In this document: positions 1 to 11,925 of the stretch, piece after piece
Layout: each line of letters begins with the position of its first letter
How positions within the stretch are numbered: position 1 is the first letter of the stretch
Source: Parelaphostrongylus tenuis
Taxonomy: Eukaryota; Nematoda; Chromadorea; Rhabditida; Metastrongylidae
NCBI GenBank assembly: GCA_019055375.1
Contig: JAHQIW010004366.1
Span: forward strand, 160,117-224,116
Direction: 5' to 3'
Length of the DNA stretch: 64,000 nucleotides
The notes under the pieces: generated by a model
Told to the model about the DNA's origin: nothing
What the model saw: only the letters and a program-made list of their open reading frames with translations
Databases searched by the model: none
Program-made: the position numbers and the translations under genes

Positions 1-1460
1 CATGTCCTGCCTACTTTATTTTCCATATCCTGGCGTGTAGAACGGTGTCTTCAATTTTCGATTATCGTTTTTTGATCGCTGACGTAAGTCGGAACTTTTC
101 ATCCTTTCTCTCATTTGCGATACTTGAGACCCTCCTAACATCGACCTTTCGACAGCGCTTTCAATGGCTCCAAATGATCTTTCATCTTGCTTATATAGCA
201 ACCAGGTTTCTGCTGCATATGTTGGGGCAGCGATAATAGTCGAGTTGAAAAGGTGGGCAAAGGGTCGAATGTTCTATGTCGTCTTCACTACATTCTCCAC
301 GCTCTTGAACGTTCCCCGAGCCGCTCGTTTTCTTCTACTCGACTCTCAACCTAGGTCGCTCATCGTGTTGATTGGACGACCTAGATAGACGTAACTGGAG
401 CGTTCGGAGATTGTCGCTTCGTTAAGCATGAATGAGGCATTGAAAACCCATTCGTTCTCTATAAACATCACTTTCATCAGATTCAGCTGAAGGCGGATTT
501 TCCACAGACGTTGTCGAAATTGGTCAACATTTTTTCCGCATGGATGATACTGGGCGTTATGAGGACGACACCATCAGCAAGAATAGATGGTTTAATCATC
601 AACGTCAACTATCACTCCCATATCGTCGCATTCTAATGTTCGCGTGGCGTTTTGAAGGATAGCAGTGAATAATTTTGGCAAAATTGTATCGCCTTTTTGA
701 ACTACTTTTCTTACGTCAATAGTAATATTGCTGTAGACTGGTAACATTGTGACCGTAAAATCTTTTTATAGCTCACAAAGGGTCGTTGTGTACCGAATAC
801 CGACAGCCTGGTTGTCCAAAACCTCTATAACCGCTTCTGTTTCCATTAAAACAAAAGCCTTTTTAAATCGATGAAAGTGAGACAGAGCGGTAGTTTGTAC
901 TCTCGTTAAACTTCAATGAGTCTTATAATCGTGTGAACGTGGTCTACAGTAGTGAATTCTCTTTGGAATCATGCCTGTTCGCTTGGCTGCCCTTCGTCCA
1001 ATGCTGTGTCAATTCTATTTAGGATGAAGGGCCGAGCTAGGATGCTGATGAGAACTGGCGGTAGGTTTTTCAGCTGTTTTGGACAATCCTGTCTAGACAG
1101 GGTGCTGTTCTGTTCTTCACCGACGATACAGCATGTCGGAGCTTGAAAAGGAGGATCGGTGGAACGGTAGAATCTACCTCTATCCAAGGATCACTGATGG
1201 AAGATCTCCATTGCTCTCCTAGAAGCTGTAAATATCTTGTCAGGGAGCCGGATTCCAACCATGTTGGTCTTGTAGTTGGCGAAGCTTACGAAAAAGGCAG
1301 AGCTGGGCCTTAAAAATGCTCTTCCCAGTTCCTGCAGCTTCTGCCACAACTGCTACTCGTCTCTCTTTGAGTTCTTCTTTTATCGCTTTTCTGCAGCGCT
1401 TCACGAATTTGGTCGTAGGGTATGTGTTTTCTATGAAATGGGATCGCATGCAATTAGCAA
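1..1460 (-). mobile_element. RTE-type non-LTR retrotransposon relic (RT part)
   Basis: Read on the minus strand from 1460 down to 1, broken frames follow the hookworm RTE order. The linker between endonuclease and reverse transcriptase lies at 1240-1449. An 'LRHAVSSVKNRTAP' segment near the RT start is at 1070-1258. A degenerate active-site region lies near 560-620, and the C-terminal 'ERSMLGGSQVSQMRERMKSS' peptide is at 16-201. The family normally encodes an apurinic-type endonuclease plus reverse transcriptase for target-primed insertion. The endonuclease is absent and stops and frameshifts are frequent, so the copy is dead. The left window edge cuts its 3' end. Three related relics lie at 17195-19745, 46706-47290 and 62690-64000. 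Confidence 0.8.
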
Positions 1461-1940
1461 CATTTTTTTGAGAGACTATTTATTGTTTTCTAATCAGTGT
1501 GATGAATTCGTGTATTTTGCGATAAAGTGTGTGAAGAAAGAAAGAAATAAGAGATAAATTTGATTGATATTCAAGTAAAAATAAAATACTATAGAAATGC
1601 TCGGTAGGGGTTCCAAATACAGTGTGAACACTTAATTTTCTTCAAAAAATGTGGAACATAATTGAAGCAATTACATCATTTTTGATAAAAGTAACCTTAT
1701 TAAAGTATTTTCCATTATATTCAGCCATTTATTGCTACAAAATCCCAATTGATGGCAGAAAGTGTAAAGTTCATTACAAAATGACCACATTAACCTTGGC
1801 GCAGGCACCGGCAGCCTCTCTTCGTGACCGGCCTAGCTGCCGCCAGCCGAAAATGGCCCGTCCTCAAAGGGTTCATATTAACGCCAATATGTGCTTTCCC
1901 AACGAAAACCGTTAGAGGTTGATTTGAATAGATACGAGTG
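1461..1940. other. AT-rich intergenic stretch, no gene seen
   Basis: Open frames here are short and low in complexity. I see no splice-flanked exon and no repeat shared with the rest of the window. Confidence 0.4.
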
Positions 1941-1949
1941 GATATCTTG

Positions 1950-2040
1950 AAATAGTGGCGACAAAGCGATGCCTCTGTGGTGTTGAGATAGTACGCGCCT
2001 CGGTATTGGTGAAACCCGAGTTTAACTCCCGTCTGTGATC
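1950..2040 (+). repeat. tRNA-like SINE head (degenerate)
   Basis: An A-box-like TGTGGTGTTGAGATAGTAC is followed after about 30 bases by a B-box-like GAGTTTAACTCCC. The spacing is that of a tRNA, but the stems do not pair well enough for a functional tRNA. The layout matches the segment at 32258-32325, so a tRNA-derived SINE head is likelier than a gene. Confidence 0.4.
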
Positions 2041-3540
2041 AGATCTTCGTGTACCATTTTATATTCTTCAGTGGTCATTGTATTTCTGCTATTTTCAATC
2101 GCACGAATGCCGACCGCCTTTTTCAAAATCAGCTCTAACGATTGAACTTGATGCGTATCCTTCTTCTACCACTATCGCATGAATCTCTGCTAACTAGCCA
2201 TGCTGTGGATACGTAACAAAGTTGATAAACTAGAGTAATTATCAGATGCAGCACGACGATAACAGCACAATAATTTGTTCAGGGTCCTTTCCTCAAAGTT
2301 GAAACGTTTGTGATCTATGTTCGCACCACATTTTGCGATGGTGGCCATCGACTAGTAGGATACTTCAGCTGGGTGAATAAGTTCTTGACTCATTAGCTTG
2401 CCGTCAGAGATGGTCATCATTTCATTTTACTTCAGCAGAAAAAGTTCGTCTCAAATAATCTCTCCTGCATCCGCGTCTTACCGTGCTACCACAAACGTGG
2501 AAACGGAACATTTTTAGTTGATTTCAGTAAGTCCGCTCCGCATTTTTTTTTTCATCCTTATCTCATAATCTTGATTAGCTGGTGGATTATGAGTGGTAGT
2601 GCGCTGAAAAGGCAGGTCCATAATATTCGCATAGCATGAGACCATGCCAAGGTTCAGCTACTCCGCACATACCTCTAAGGCGTACGAACATTCATATCAG
2701 GTTCATATGAGAATAGCATTATCTGATTCACTAAAGCTAACAACGTAGCGTTCAATCACTGAGAGTCTCAGACTTTCTCCTTTCTACACTCGTTTTTGTT
2801 CAGTGTGCATAACGATTGTTCTAAGAACATTCATTTTTATGTCGCACTCTGTCCGGGCTCCTCGGATTATTGAGTGGTCCGAACGACCGCTGTCAGAACA
2901 TGGAGCTGCTGTTTATGGCAGGTATTGGCGCGGCAAACTGAAACAACTAATCAGTTCGAAGGTGGCAAAGGATGGTTGGGAGAAACTTTCTTCGAAAATA
3001 GGTGGTAGGATTGCAATCTCGTAGCAGTATGGTAGATACATTGTTTCTTTCTCAATGGCACGTTATAGATCTGGTGAGGGAAGCGCGCTTACGAAAAATA
3101 GACGTGCTCGCTGCAGTCTTTCGCCTTCCCGGTTTTAAATTCACAAGGTACCTGTTCAATTACGGATCAGATGAATAAATCTGCTCTGTTGGAAACCTCA
3201 AATACTTTAGCTTTTATAGAACACGACAGCCTGTTGTACGTGATCGCCGCGATGCAGAGAACGAAATCACTAGATGCACCGAAGAGAGCGAAACCCACGA
3301 TGTTGGTGAGAAGTGATCTGCTGGTTGCGTCCTTCAAGGTAAATATGTACGGCAGCATAGAGTTCTGATTGAACTGTTCTTATATATAATTCAAAGATGT
3401 AAGCATGTGCTATATTGAATGAACTAAATAGGCCTGCTCGTGTTACATGGTATCTATCTATACTCTCCTAAAACCTTGAACGGATTTAATTGCATTGTTA
3501 GTTGTCCCACTTAGTTTCTTCTCTCGCTTTGGCTTTCAAA
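2041..3540 (+). other. Unassigned stretch with a candidate host exon at 3211-3338
   Basis: At 3201-3210 an acceptor-like aatactttag is followed by 128 open bases ending at AAG|gtaaat (3338/3339). That is a good donor, and the segment is richer in GC than its flanks. A second open stretch (about 2802-2911) starts after tttttgttcag and ends at CAG|gtattg. The complementary strand of 3167-3358 is also open and reads as a hydrophobic, receptor-like helix, so the coding strand is uncertain. No family is recognised. Confidence 0.2.
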
Positions 3541-3549
3541 TGGTTTGTA

Positions 3550-3705
3550 CCACTAGGGGGCGCCATGGTTGAGTGGTTGTTATGTTCGTCGTGGCACGCG
3601 CGGGATAAATTCCACGCCTCAACTCTCTCCGACAGTCAACAACGAACACTCTATGGAACGTCACGGCCAGGCAGTCCTCGGTATTGCAAGGGGACGTGCT
3701 CTACC
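3550..3705 (+). repeat. SINE-like repeat, family 4
   Basis: This GC-rich segment begins gcgccatggttgagtggttg, which resembles a tRNA A box. It is about 150 bases long and is matched on the opposite strand at 55545-55690, including the core cagtcaacaacgaac and the ending cctcggtattgcaag. Two dispersed copies with a shared tRNA-like head indicate a retroposed SINE family. Confidence 0.5.
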
Positions 3706-3944
3706 AGTGTTCTACGCCTTTCTAAAAGAAAACGGAAAGCAAATTACATGTTGCAAGCACTAGGATCTGAACAGTGAGAAAGAAACACTGTGAAGATGGA
3801 TCAATGAAGTTTCAGTTAAATGAAAAAGTGTAGACACCGCGCAAAGGTTTCCCGGAATTCTCCGCATGACTCAGGGAAATGCAGGCTTCTGAATCTCAGT
3901 GAGAAAAGTCTCAGAAAATAAAATCGAGTTTGAAAGATTTTAAT

Positions 3945-5560
3945 ATTGCCTATTTGACGCAGTCAGATAAACAGATGATTGACAGACTATCTCTTCGGCT
4001 TGGTTTGAATTTTGGTTATTGTTCCAGTGTATACTGTCTCAATACTCTCTATATGATCCTGCACTGCTAGTATTGTATTGTTACTATACGATTTATACGA
4101 TATAGATTTTTATTCCTTCTCACAAATGTTATTGAATTTTGGTAGAATTATGGTGAAAATTTTTTTTTGTGCCAAAACTCAGAAAAGTTATATTTCCCCA
4201 GTGCTTTGGTTGTATCAACACTTGTAATGTTTCAAGTACTCTCTATGTTTGTCACTTTTAACTCGATGTTGTTGAGATTGAAAGAGTATATCTTTTCTAA
4301 ACTTTCATCATTTCCATTTGACGCAGTCAAATAACAGATGATTAACAGACTTTCTCTTTGACTTGGTTTGAATTTTGGTTATTGTTCCATTGCATACTGT
4401 CTCATTACTCTCTATATGGTCCTGCACTGCTAGTATTGTATTGTTGTTATACGATAAACGTTATAATCCAAATCTGAGCATTTCAACTCAAATGCAAATG
4501 AAAGAAGTCTCGTCTGGCAGACTCCCACAAACTGGTAGTCTATCACGTGAGGCCTTTGACTAATAAAAGTGTATTTCTGATGCCACAGTCTCTAATGTAC
4601 CGTCGCAACAATTCTGATGTACAGGCTCTTCTATTCGAGTGTAGGTGCAATCTAAACTAAACAATCACAGCAATGAAAGATTCCACGAAAACAGTGAAAG
4701 ATTCCTCGAAGTCGACTGTGAAGCAGTGGTTAGAGGTGCTATGCGATGCAGACGAGAGCGATGATTCGATTGCTACCCTATGGCTCACTAAGCTTCCTTA
4801 ACTCCAGTGATGGCGAGTTGATAACAAAGTTCTTTGGGAGAATAGTAAAACTGACTCAATACATTGGCATTGCATCACGGAATCTTGAAAGCGTCAATTA
4901 TGTATTCAATCATCTTGAGTGTGGGAAAGGCTTCCAGGAAATAGTGCATCAAAATGAATACATGTTGTCTAAAGAATTCTTGGGGCACCTTTTTACCTCG
5001 ATAGTTGAGTTATTTATAGGAAGTAGCTTAAAATGCCTGGAACAGTAATAATCGCACGACGAGAGGTCAACTGACTGAGGTGAGACAAGTTCCATAGTAT
5101 ACCCGTCCAGTTTCAGCAATGTTGACTGTTTCATATGCGCTATAATGTCACTAGATAAAAAGACTGAACTCTTCCTGGTCACGAAAGCATTGCCAAACTT
5201 TAATCTTTGGTAAACTTTATTGTTGTCACGACAAAAATTCCTGTTAACAATTTTCCCACGGTTTGAAAGCTGGCGTAGATTGTATCAATAGCGTTCTCAT
5301 ACTAGCCATAACCTTCCTGAAGACACAGTTATGGCGGCAGAGTTCTGAGTGGCTTTATCCTTCTCCAGCAAGCGCGTCGATCGCCATGGATTGTCATACA
5401 CAACACATTTTTTTTGCACGCTAAAATATCGAGAATGGGTTTTTGCAATCTAAGCGGAAAACAAAATTCGCAACGCTGATTTGGCCACTCTGCCTTGAGC
5501 CTGTACGGCATCCGCTTACTAAGATTGCTTACCTTGCCATGGCTCCTAAATGGCTAACAG
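3945..5560 (-). mobile_element. Degenerate mariner-like element, copy 2
   Basis: Minus-strand peptides resemble mariner transposase. Positions 5329-5511 give 'CEFCFPLRLQKPILDIL' and 'LCMTIHG', which I align with the mariner stretch around the first catalytic Asp. Positions 4949-5182 give 'LKLDGYTMELV', 'SVDLSSCDYY' and 'RHFKLL', aligning with the region just before and including the third Asp (normally PSDYH). The second Asp may survive in 'SSDIIAH', but the first is lost. An AT-rich end segment at 4310-4465 resembles the end of the copy at 7140-8780 and is duplicated at 3945-4105. The plus-strand open frame at 4746-5048 is probably a shadow of this gene. The element is dead. Confidence 0.55.
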
Positions 5561-7139
5561 TTTCTTAGCGATTGACGTCAAACTATGTGCGATGTTTTGA
5601 GTAGCTTTTCTTGTTAATAGATAGCTTCAATTATGACCTTTTTGTGGATGCAGTAAACTTACTGAGCTCCCTTTACCTTCTTCGTAGAGAATTTTTATCT
5701 GCGGTTCCAAATTTTTCAACTCGTTTCCCTACCACGCATTACGATAAGCTCACATAGTACAACGCTTATGCAAAATTTTGCATAGCTTCCATGGTGGTAA
5801 CGAGTTTGAACTCACGAGGATAGACTGCATTTTCATGATCTGAGAACCTTGTCTTGATGAATTTAAAATATTTCGATTTTTGCAAAGTTTTCATATCTGT
5901 AAGACCTTATTTTACGCGCAGTGTTTATGTCAGCAATTTCTGCATTTCGATCCTTGCCTCGCAGTCATTACACATAGTGACTTGGAAATTTTTGCAAGAT
6001 TCGAACTGAAATCTCGCTGTACTTCGTAGTCAGAAACCCGGAAACATCCCCCAGCACAACGAGGCGGTAAACATTTGGAGGGAAACAGGAGTACAATTAC
6101 CGACAAAAGAAGTTTTTTTGGATCTTGGAAAAAATGAATGCAATCCGAATGCAGTTCAACTCAAATACCTTCAAATCAATGTTAACCCTGAAATGGAAAG
6201 CGAATGAAACACAGAACAACACAGCCATTCATCGAGTATTCTACTCGAACAGTATCGTGGTAGTAGCTGAAGAGTTCTGCAACATCATCGACACACTCTG
6301 TGAGTTAAATGAGTCCTTTGCCGTGAGTCTTGCATCTCTTTGTGTTTCAATTGCCTCGACATTCCTTGAAAATGCTAGTTAATATTAAAATGTTGCAATC
6401 TAGGCGTTCGCTCATAATGACATGAACAAGCTAAGAAAGCGTTTGATTTCCTCTTTAAGATAGCAAAAGCTAATCAGTGCCCAAAAGCCGTCGACCAGAG
6501 GAAAACAGTTTTCTGTTGCAACTTCCCTTTCGATGCCTACAGTCATCAAATAGTTTATTGCAATATAGTGAGAGACTATTTGGAACATCATAGGTAGACA
6601 TTGATTTTTTATATTATTTAAATAGGCAGTGCCCATTTTTCATCAAATCTTATGCGCTAGAAGTGCTCTTTTAGTATCAAAGACGTAGTATAACCGCAAG
6701 AATACTAAGATATACACAAATTTGGAGCCTTGATAGCTTCGAGCGCTCTAGTAAGTACACTTTTCGAAGATGCACGCGTCACGGCTCGCACCATCGATGC
6801 CCTCGTTCGGCCTTTCTCCCGGTCATGTTGAAATCGTAGCTATGCTACTAACAAGCGCCCTTAAAAAATACAAGAGTGAAATATTTAGCATTGATTGATT
6901 CCTTATGCAGACATAATCCATATGAATCATTAATTTTCATAGCTTTTTTAGTATCGTTATGATGTTCTAACTATACATTGAAGGTTTTCGAGCGGAATAA
7001 AAATCCCTAGCTGGAGTTGAATCTATGCTTCACCTAAAGCGTTGGCGAGTACTTCAGCTTCACGGCGGTGGCCGCCGTTTCGGCGTTTCGCGAACTTTAA
7101 ATGTTTTGAGTTCGCTCTAGGATTGCCTGGCATTTTTCA
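5561..7139. other. Unassigned stretch; one 85-residue open frame
   Basis: The plus-strand open frame at 6125-6382 starts at an ATG and ends at a stop. It shows no recognisable family, signal peptide or splice context. No repeat shared with the rest of the window was found here. Confidence 0.25.
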
Positions 7140-8780
7140 ATCGATGTTCTTGAGATTGAAAGATTATCTCTTCTCTGAATTTTTTTCACTTTCATTTGAC
7201 GCTGCCAGATGAAGAGGTAATTGAGAGACGATTTCTCTTCGCTTTTGCTTGGTCTGAATTTTGGTTATGTTTTAGTGTATACTGTCTCATTGTACTCTAT
7301 CTATATGGACCTGCACTGCTAGTATTGTATTGTTACTATACGATAAACGTTATAATCCAAATATTAGTATTTCAACTCAGGAGCAAATGAGAGAAGTAAC
7401 GTGTGGCAAACTCAACATATTCGCAGTCTATTACTTGGGACCTCTGACAAATGAAGTGCATTTCTAGTGTCACATTCTCTAATGTACCGTCGCAATTATT
7501 CTGATGCACTAGTTCTTCGATTTGAGCGCATTCTCTACTGAACTTTCACAACAATATGAATAAATCCACGAAATCGCCTATGAAACATTCGTTAGAGGCG
7601 CCTTGCTACGTACACTTGATCGGTGATCCGATTGCTACCTCATGGCTCTCCAGTCTCCGTAACTCTAGGGTTGTCTAATTAGTATCAGACTTCTTTGAGA
7701 GAACAGTAGCACTGACATAATACATTGTTATTCTACCCGCGAGTTGTTGTAAACGTCAATTATCTACTCAATCACGTTGAGAGCGGAAAAGGTTCCAAAA
7801 AATAATGTGTCAAAATATATACACGCCGTATCAAGAATTTTTGGAGCCTCTACCTCGTTGTCAGAGTTATTTATTGGTAATGACTGTTGAGATGCTTGAA
7901 AAAGTATTAGCCGGACGACGAGAGGTCAGTTGACTGAGGTAAGTGAGGCAAGGTTCCATAGTATAACTCGTCGACTTTCAGCAATACTGTATCATATGCG
8001 GTAAATTGTCATTGTATAAAAGGACTAAACTCTTGTTAATCACAAAAGCATTAGAGATATAATGCAATCTTTGGTGACTTTATCATTTTCACGCAGACCT
8101 TCTTGTTGACATTTTTTCCACGATTTAGAAAGCTGTGGTAGATTGAATCAATAGCGTTCCTACAATGCCCATAACTTCTCCTGAAGACAAAATAAGGACG
8201 GTAGAGTTTTGAGAGGCATTATCCTTTTCCATCCAGCGCAGCTAAGCCATGGATTGTCGTGCACAATTCATTTTTCTTCAAACATCGGATAATGTCGAGA
8301 ATGGGCTTTTGCGATTTGAGTGTAGAGCAAAGTTCACATCGGTGATTTGAATGTTTTTCGCCGTCTTTTCTAGGTTTTGTTACGTTAAATTTCTTTGGTG
8401 GCCACATTTCAGCTGACGCGCGCTCGGCGGTATCATCCACTTTGTCAGAACCACACATCCCTGATTTCAATTACTTATCAGTGTACAGTCAGCAAATAAT
8501 GAATTACTAGTTTGTCCAAGTGCGCCACACGAAACTTTTCTTAATTGCCTCTTAGTCAAATACTTTCATTAACATTTCATTTTTTATAGTTGTGAAGCTA
8601 ATACAGTACTAGCACTGCAGTAATTTATAGATATAGAACAATGAAATAGTATGCACTGGAACAGTAACCGAGTTTCCGACTAAACGAAAACCAAGTCAAA
8701 GAGTTCATTGGAGACAGAGGTTTCCCAAGAAAGACAGAGAATGTATTCATCGTTGATTTACGTGAAATGAATCTGTTGCG
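7140..8780 (-). mobile_element. Degenerate mariner-like element with long inverted ends, copy 3
   Basis: The minus-strand frame at 8219-8470 contains 'NVTKPRKDGEKHSNHRCELC' followed by 'QKPILDI' and 'LCTTIHG', matching the copy at 3945-5560 and the mariner transposase middle region. A decayed equivalent of the third-Asp region lies near 7780-8060. The left end (7190-7372) recurs inverted at 8600-8745: both carry the TTGGTCTGAATTTTGGTTA-type block, a shared block centred on tgtatactgtctcatt, and a block centred on actgctagtattgtattg. Inverted ends of about 150-180 bases are long for a mariner. The frame is broken and the element inactive. Confidence 0.55.
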
Positions 8781-9080
8781 TTCCAATAGAATAGTAATTC
8801 ATATAAATATGAAATTCGTGATTAAGTTAGATGCCCTATAAACTACTAAAATAGTAAAAAAGTTGAAATCATCAAATCTGTTCTGACATTACGTTTCACA
8901 GTAAAGTCGATCCGCTTCTTTGTCGCACTGTGTCATACGGCGTAAAACGGATGTTTACAACACTCAAATCGACGCCAGCATCGGTTATGTCCACGACAAA
9001 TTCGTGAAGCATTAACCACTGATTTCTTCAGTCTAACGCATGGCATTGTATCTTAGAGGAAAAAACCTATGGAACGACTC
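8781..9080. repeat. Repeat flanking the mariner copy; second copy at 36960-37280
   Basis: The sequence after the right inverted end matches 36960-37280 over about 300 bases, including shared blocks at cttacgtgaa, cgcttctttgtcgcactg and tctaacgcatggcactat. In one copy the plus strand is open from 36977 to 37195; here the equivalent frame has stops. It may be an outer part of the same transposon or a neighbour carried with it. Confidence 0.4.
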
Positions 9081-10050
9081 GATATTTAGAGCAATAATCA
9101 TGCAATAAATTGACATAGTCACCGCACCATAAAAGAACATTTTCTTTTTCACATGTTTCTACATCGTAATAACACATTCGACTATTTCTTCGACCTTTGC
9201 TGCCGCTGTAGAGGATATCGTAAAGTCAAAAGTACATAGTACCAAGCTATATGAAAAACATGCTCAGCATGAAATGCGACATTAATTCTAGTATAGGGCT
9301 AAGGAGTAAACGAAAAGAACAACTCGCTAAGTGAATCTAAGATGAGTATCACTCATTCTTTGCACTTTTATCACATAGAAGCACCATGTGGTCCGCAGTC
9401 ACTTGAGATTAAAGACTGTACGATGCTGAGGTCATTGGCCCAACAGCGTTTAAGGCAATTTGTGCTTTATTCTAAAACTTAGAACTTGCCACATTTTACC
9501 AGCTGATAACTGTTTGAGTGTCAATCTTCATAAATAGAGCTGCTTGTCAATTGAATCTCATTAAGGTTTGAAAGAGAAAGTTTAGAGATAAAAGCGGGAT
9601 AAAATGATGAGAAATGCGATACAATGGAGAATAAATGGAAGCGTAATCAAAGGAAGATGGAGTAATCGCAAGAAACGACAGTTTAATTAATGATCGCATC
9701 ACAGCTACATTGAGTCGACGGATGACGGTGATGATATTGTGCCAATATGGCTATTCGCCAGACCTGAACTGCAACTTACTATTATACTTTCGGCTGTTTA
9801 GCCATGATACATTTATTGCTACCTAAAAACAAGTTCTTCACCTCCTTCTCCATCATTATCATTTCCTTTCCACCTAATTCGATTGTCATCCTTTTTTCGC
9901 CAGATTGCTTTATAGTTCAGTAGTTTTGATGTACAGCTGTGATAGTCAAAGATTACCGAATCCACTGCTTGAATAGATCACTTCAAGCTACAGGACGTCC
10001 ATATTCACTTCATGTTTTTTAAAACAAAAAGAAGTACAGCATTTATGCTA
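9081..10050. other. Intergenic stretch, nothing identified
   Basis: The sequence is AT-rich with no long open frame, no repeat recognised elsewhere in the window and no RNA-like fold noticed. Confidence 0.4.
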
Positions 10051-11925
10051 TCATAGAAGATTTATTAGCTCTTCACTCGTCGCAGAAGTCATTACAGTAT
10101 TAATAACAAGTCTTGTTCGCTGAAACAAAAAAGGTTTTACTTTTAACTGCTTGCAAATACGATCATAAAAGTATTTCGAGCACACATAATGTCGATGGAA
10201 AATCGTTGGTAGGATGATCAAAAAATCAAGCATACGGGAACGATTAATGTGCATGATACAATTTGCTGACCGGAAAAACTGATGAATTTACATGAGATCA
10301 CTCTACAATTATCGAATCATTCAATAATAGAGATTCAGGTTGTCAACACTGGTGGAGATTGAGTTACTCAATCTTGTCAACAGCTCATTGATGAGTGAGA
10401 CCGTAGACCGTAGATCACCTTCCTTACAGGATGGTGGGTTGACAGGTAACAGTCTCTTGGAATACAACAATAGGATATGGTAGATGATCGCACTATCAAG
10501 CATGTGTTATAAGAGCAGTGCGATGAGTTTGATCTAAGCGCAAACGGCTGACGGGCACCAGGAAGCGTGCTTAAGGAAGAACATAAGAAATAAGTAAGAG
10601 CTTTCCGCTGAGCGACACAGTTTAAACAGAACAATTCGTATATTACATAAATGATCAAAGACTATGAATTGAGGAAAAGTAGTGCATACTGAAGTACACG
10701 ATTTTGAACTTACTATGCTGACGATACAAAAGTGGAAAATTCAAATGACGTCACTTCTGCTTCAGCAAATCAAAAAATGGGTTTCTCACAGAATAATGAG
10801 TTGCTTTTCCTTATTCATTCACAGCCTTTAAAAAGACGTACTATAATCGGTATTTCTCGATTTCCATTTACACCCTACTCTTCAAGACGTGCGTGAAATC
10901 CGTTTCAACACATATATAATGTCTTACTGACAACAATGAAAGAGTCATAGAACAAATTGATTGCATGATCTATGGTAATAATCCTTTGAAAAGGTGCATT
11001 CCACAACTTGGAGACTATTGCGACATTAAAATTACGAACTTGCATTTTACTAAGCTTCCTGTTTCTTCTTCTTCTACGTCGCGATGGTTTTCAGCTTGTG
11101 GCTGGAGTGTCCAAATGCGCACCGCGAATCTTATATAATGCATGAATTGCTGCCTGTAAAAGTAATTGTCTTGGGCTTATACTGCCTTTTACCTGCTCAA
11201 GAATATGAAAAGCACCAACTTATTAACAATTTACATTAACGAAGAAAACTCCTTCGCTATTTTATCATTTTGTTTCAACAAGAATTGAAAGAAACACATT
11301 TTCTCGGACCGTAAACTTCCCCAATAAAAACAATGTGCTTGCACTACAAACACAGCTGTAAAGATTCTAAACGATATTGAGGTCCAGTGAGCGATGAGAG
11401 AACAGGCGTCGGTAGTGCAACTGGTTAGCACCCCCGAAAGGGTGAGATGGAAGATTGACTCCCGTGTGACGCCCAAGACTCTGTACGTTACTCAAATGTA
11501 TTGGATAAATGCACTACATATATATATGTATATATATATATATATTCTACCTTGTACCTCAGCTAAAAAGGTTAAATGAAAAGATTTCTAGAGAGAACTG
11601 CCTTCAAACTCGGATTTTCCTAAGCCTGAAGTTATTACACCTCTCATCGATACTAACATCAATCAAAGGTACATAAAATTTAATCAGTAGGCTAAAAATT
11701 ACTCACTTTTCTGAGCAAACGTACGAAATCGTCTTTTTCAAGCAACCGCGCTTCATTTGGAAAATTCCTACCTAAAGAGGTTTCGATATTTCCCTGCTCC
11801 AATAAATGCTCATTAGTTGATGAGCCAATATCAGCATTTCTGTTTACTGCGAGTACTCTTGTTCTTGGTGAGACTATGGAGTAGTCGCTATTCCTAGGAC
11901 TACATGAATGATAATGTGGTGACAT
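10051..11925 (-). CDS. Possible host gene: candidate exons only
   Basis: Four minus-strand segments look exon-like. Positions 11707-11925 start with an ATG, give 73 open codons of ordinary protein composition (ending 'FVRLLRK') and stop at a good donor, AAA|gtgagt, phase 0. Positions 11265-11366 follow atcgtttag and give 33 codons in a compatible phase, ending in a stop. Positions 10321-10503 hold a 60-residue open frame ending in a stop. Positions 10051-10119 follow a textbook nematode acceptor (ttttttgtttcag) and encode 22 residues plus a stop, with an AATAAA overlapping the end. I cannot tell which 3' exon joins the first one, and they may belong to different genes. No family is recognised. 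The first exon is the best supported. Confidence 0.35.
11395..11480 (+). repeat. tRNA-derived SINE fragment, family 3
   Basis: GGTAGTGCAACTGGTTAGCA resembles a tRNA A box. It is followed by cgaaagggtgagatgg and a degenerate B box, gattgactcccg. The same head occurs at 13950-14020, 23045-23140 and 54285-54365. It is not a functional tRNA because the stems are poorly matched. Confidence 0.5.
11514..11546. repeat. (TA)n microsatellite
   Basis: This is about 30 bases of alternating TA with one interruption, lying just after the SINE fragment. Confidence 0.9.

Noticed and set aside
4746..5048. 100-residue plus-strand open frame as a gene
   Set aside because: It lies antisense to the mariner-like transposase relic, whose minus-strand peptides fit a known family better. 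The equivalent frame in the copy at 7600-7900 is broken.
8219..8470. Small zinc-finger protein (CELC...C...C pattern)
   Set aside because: The Cys-containing stretch aligns with the middle of mariner transposases, and the other Cys are not conserved as a metal site.
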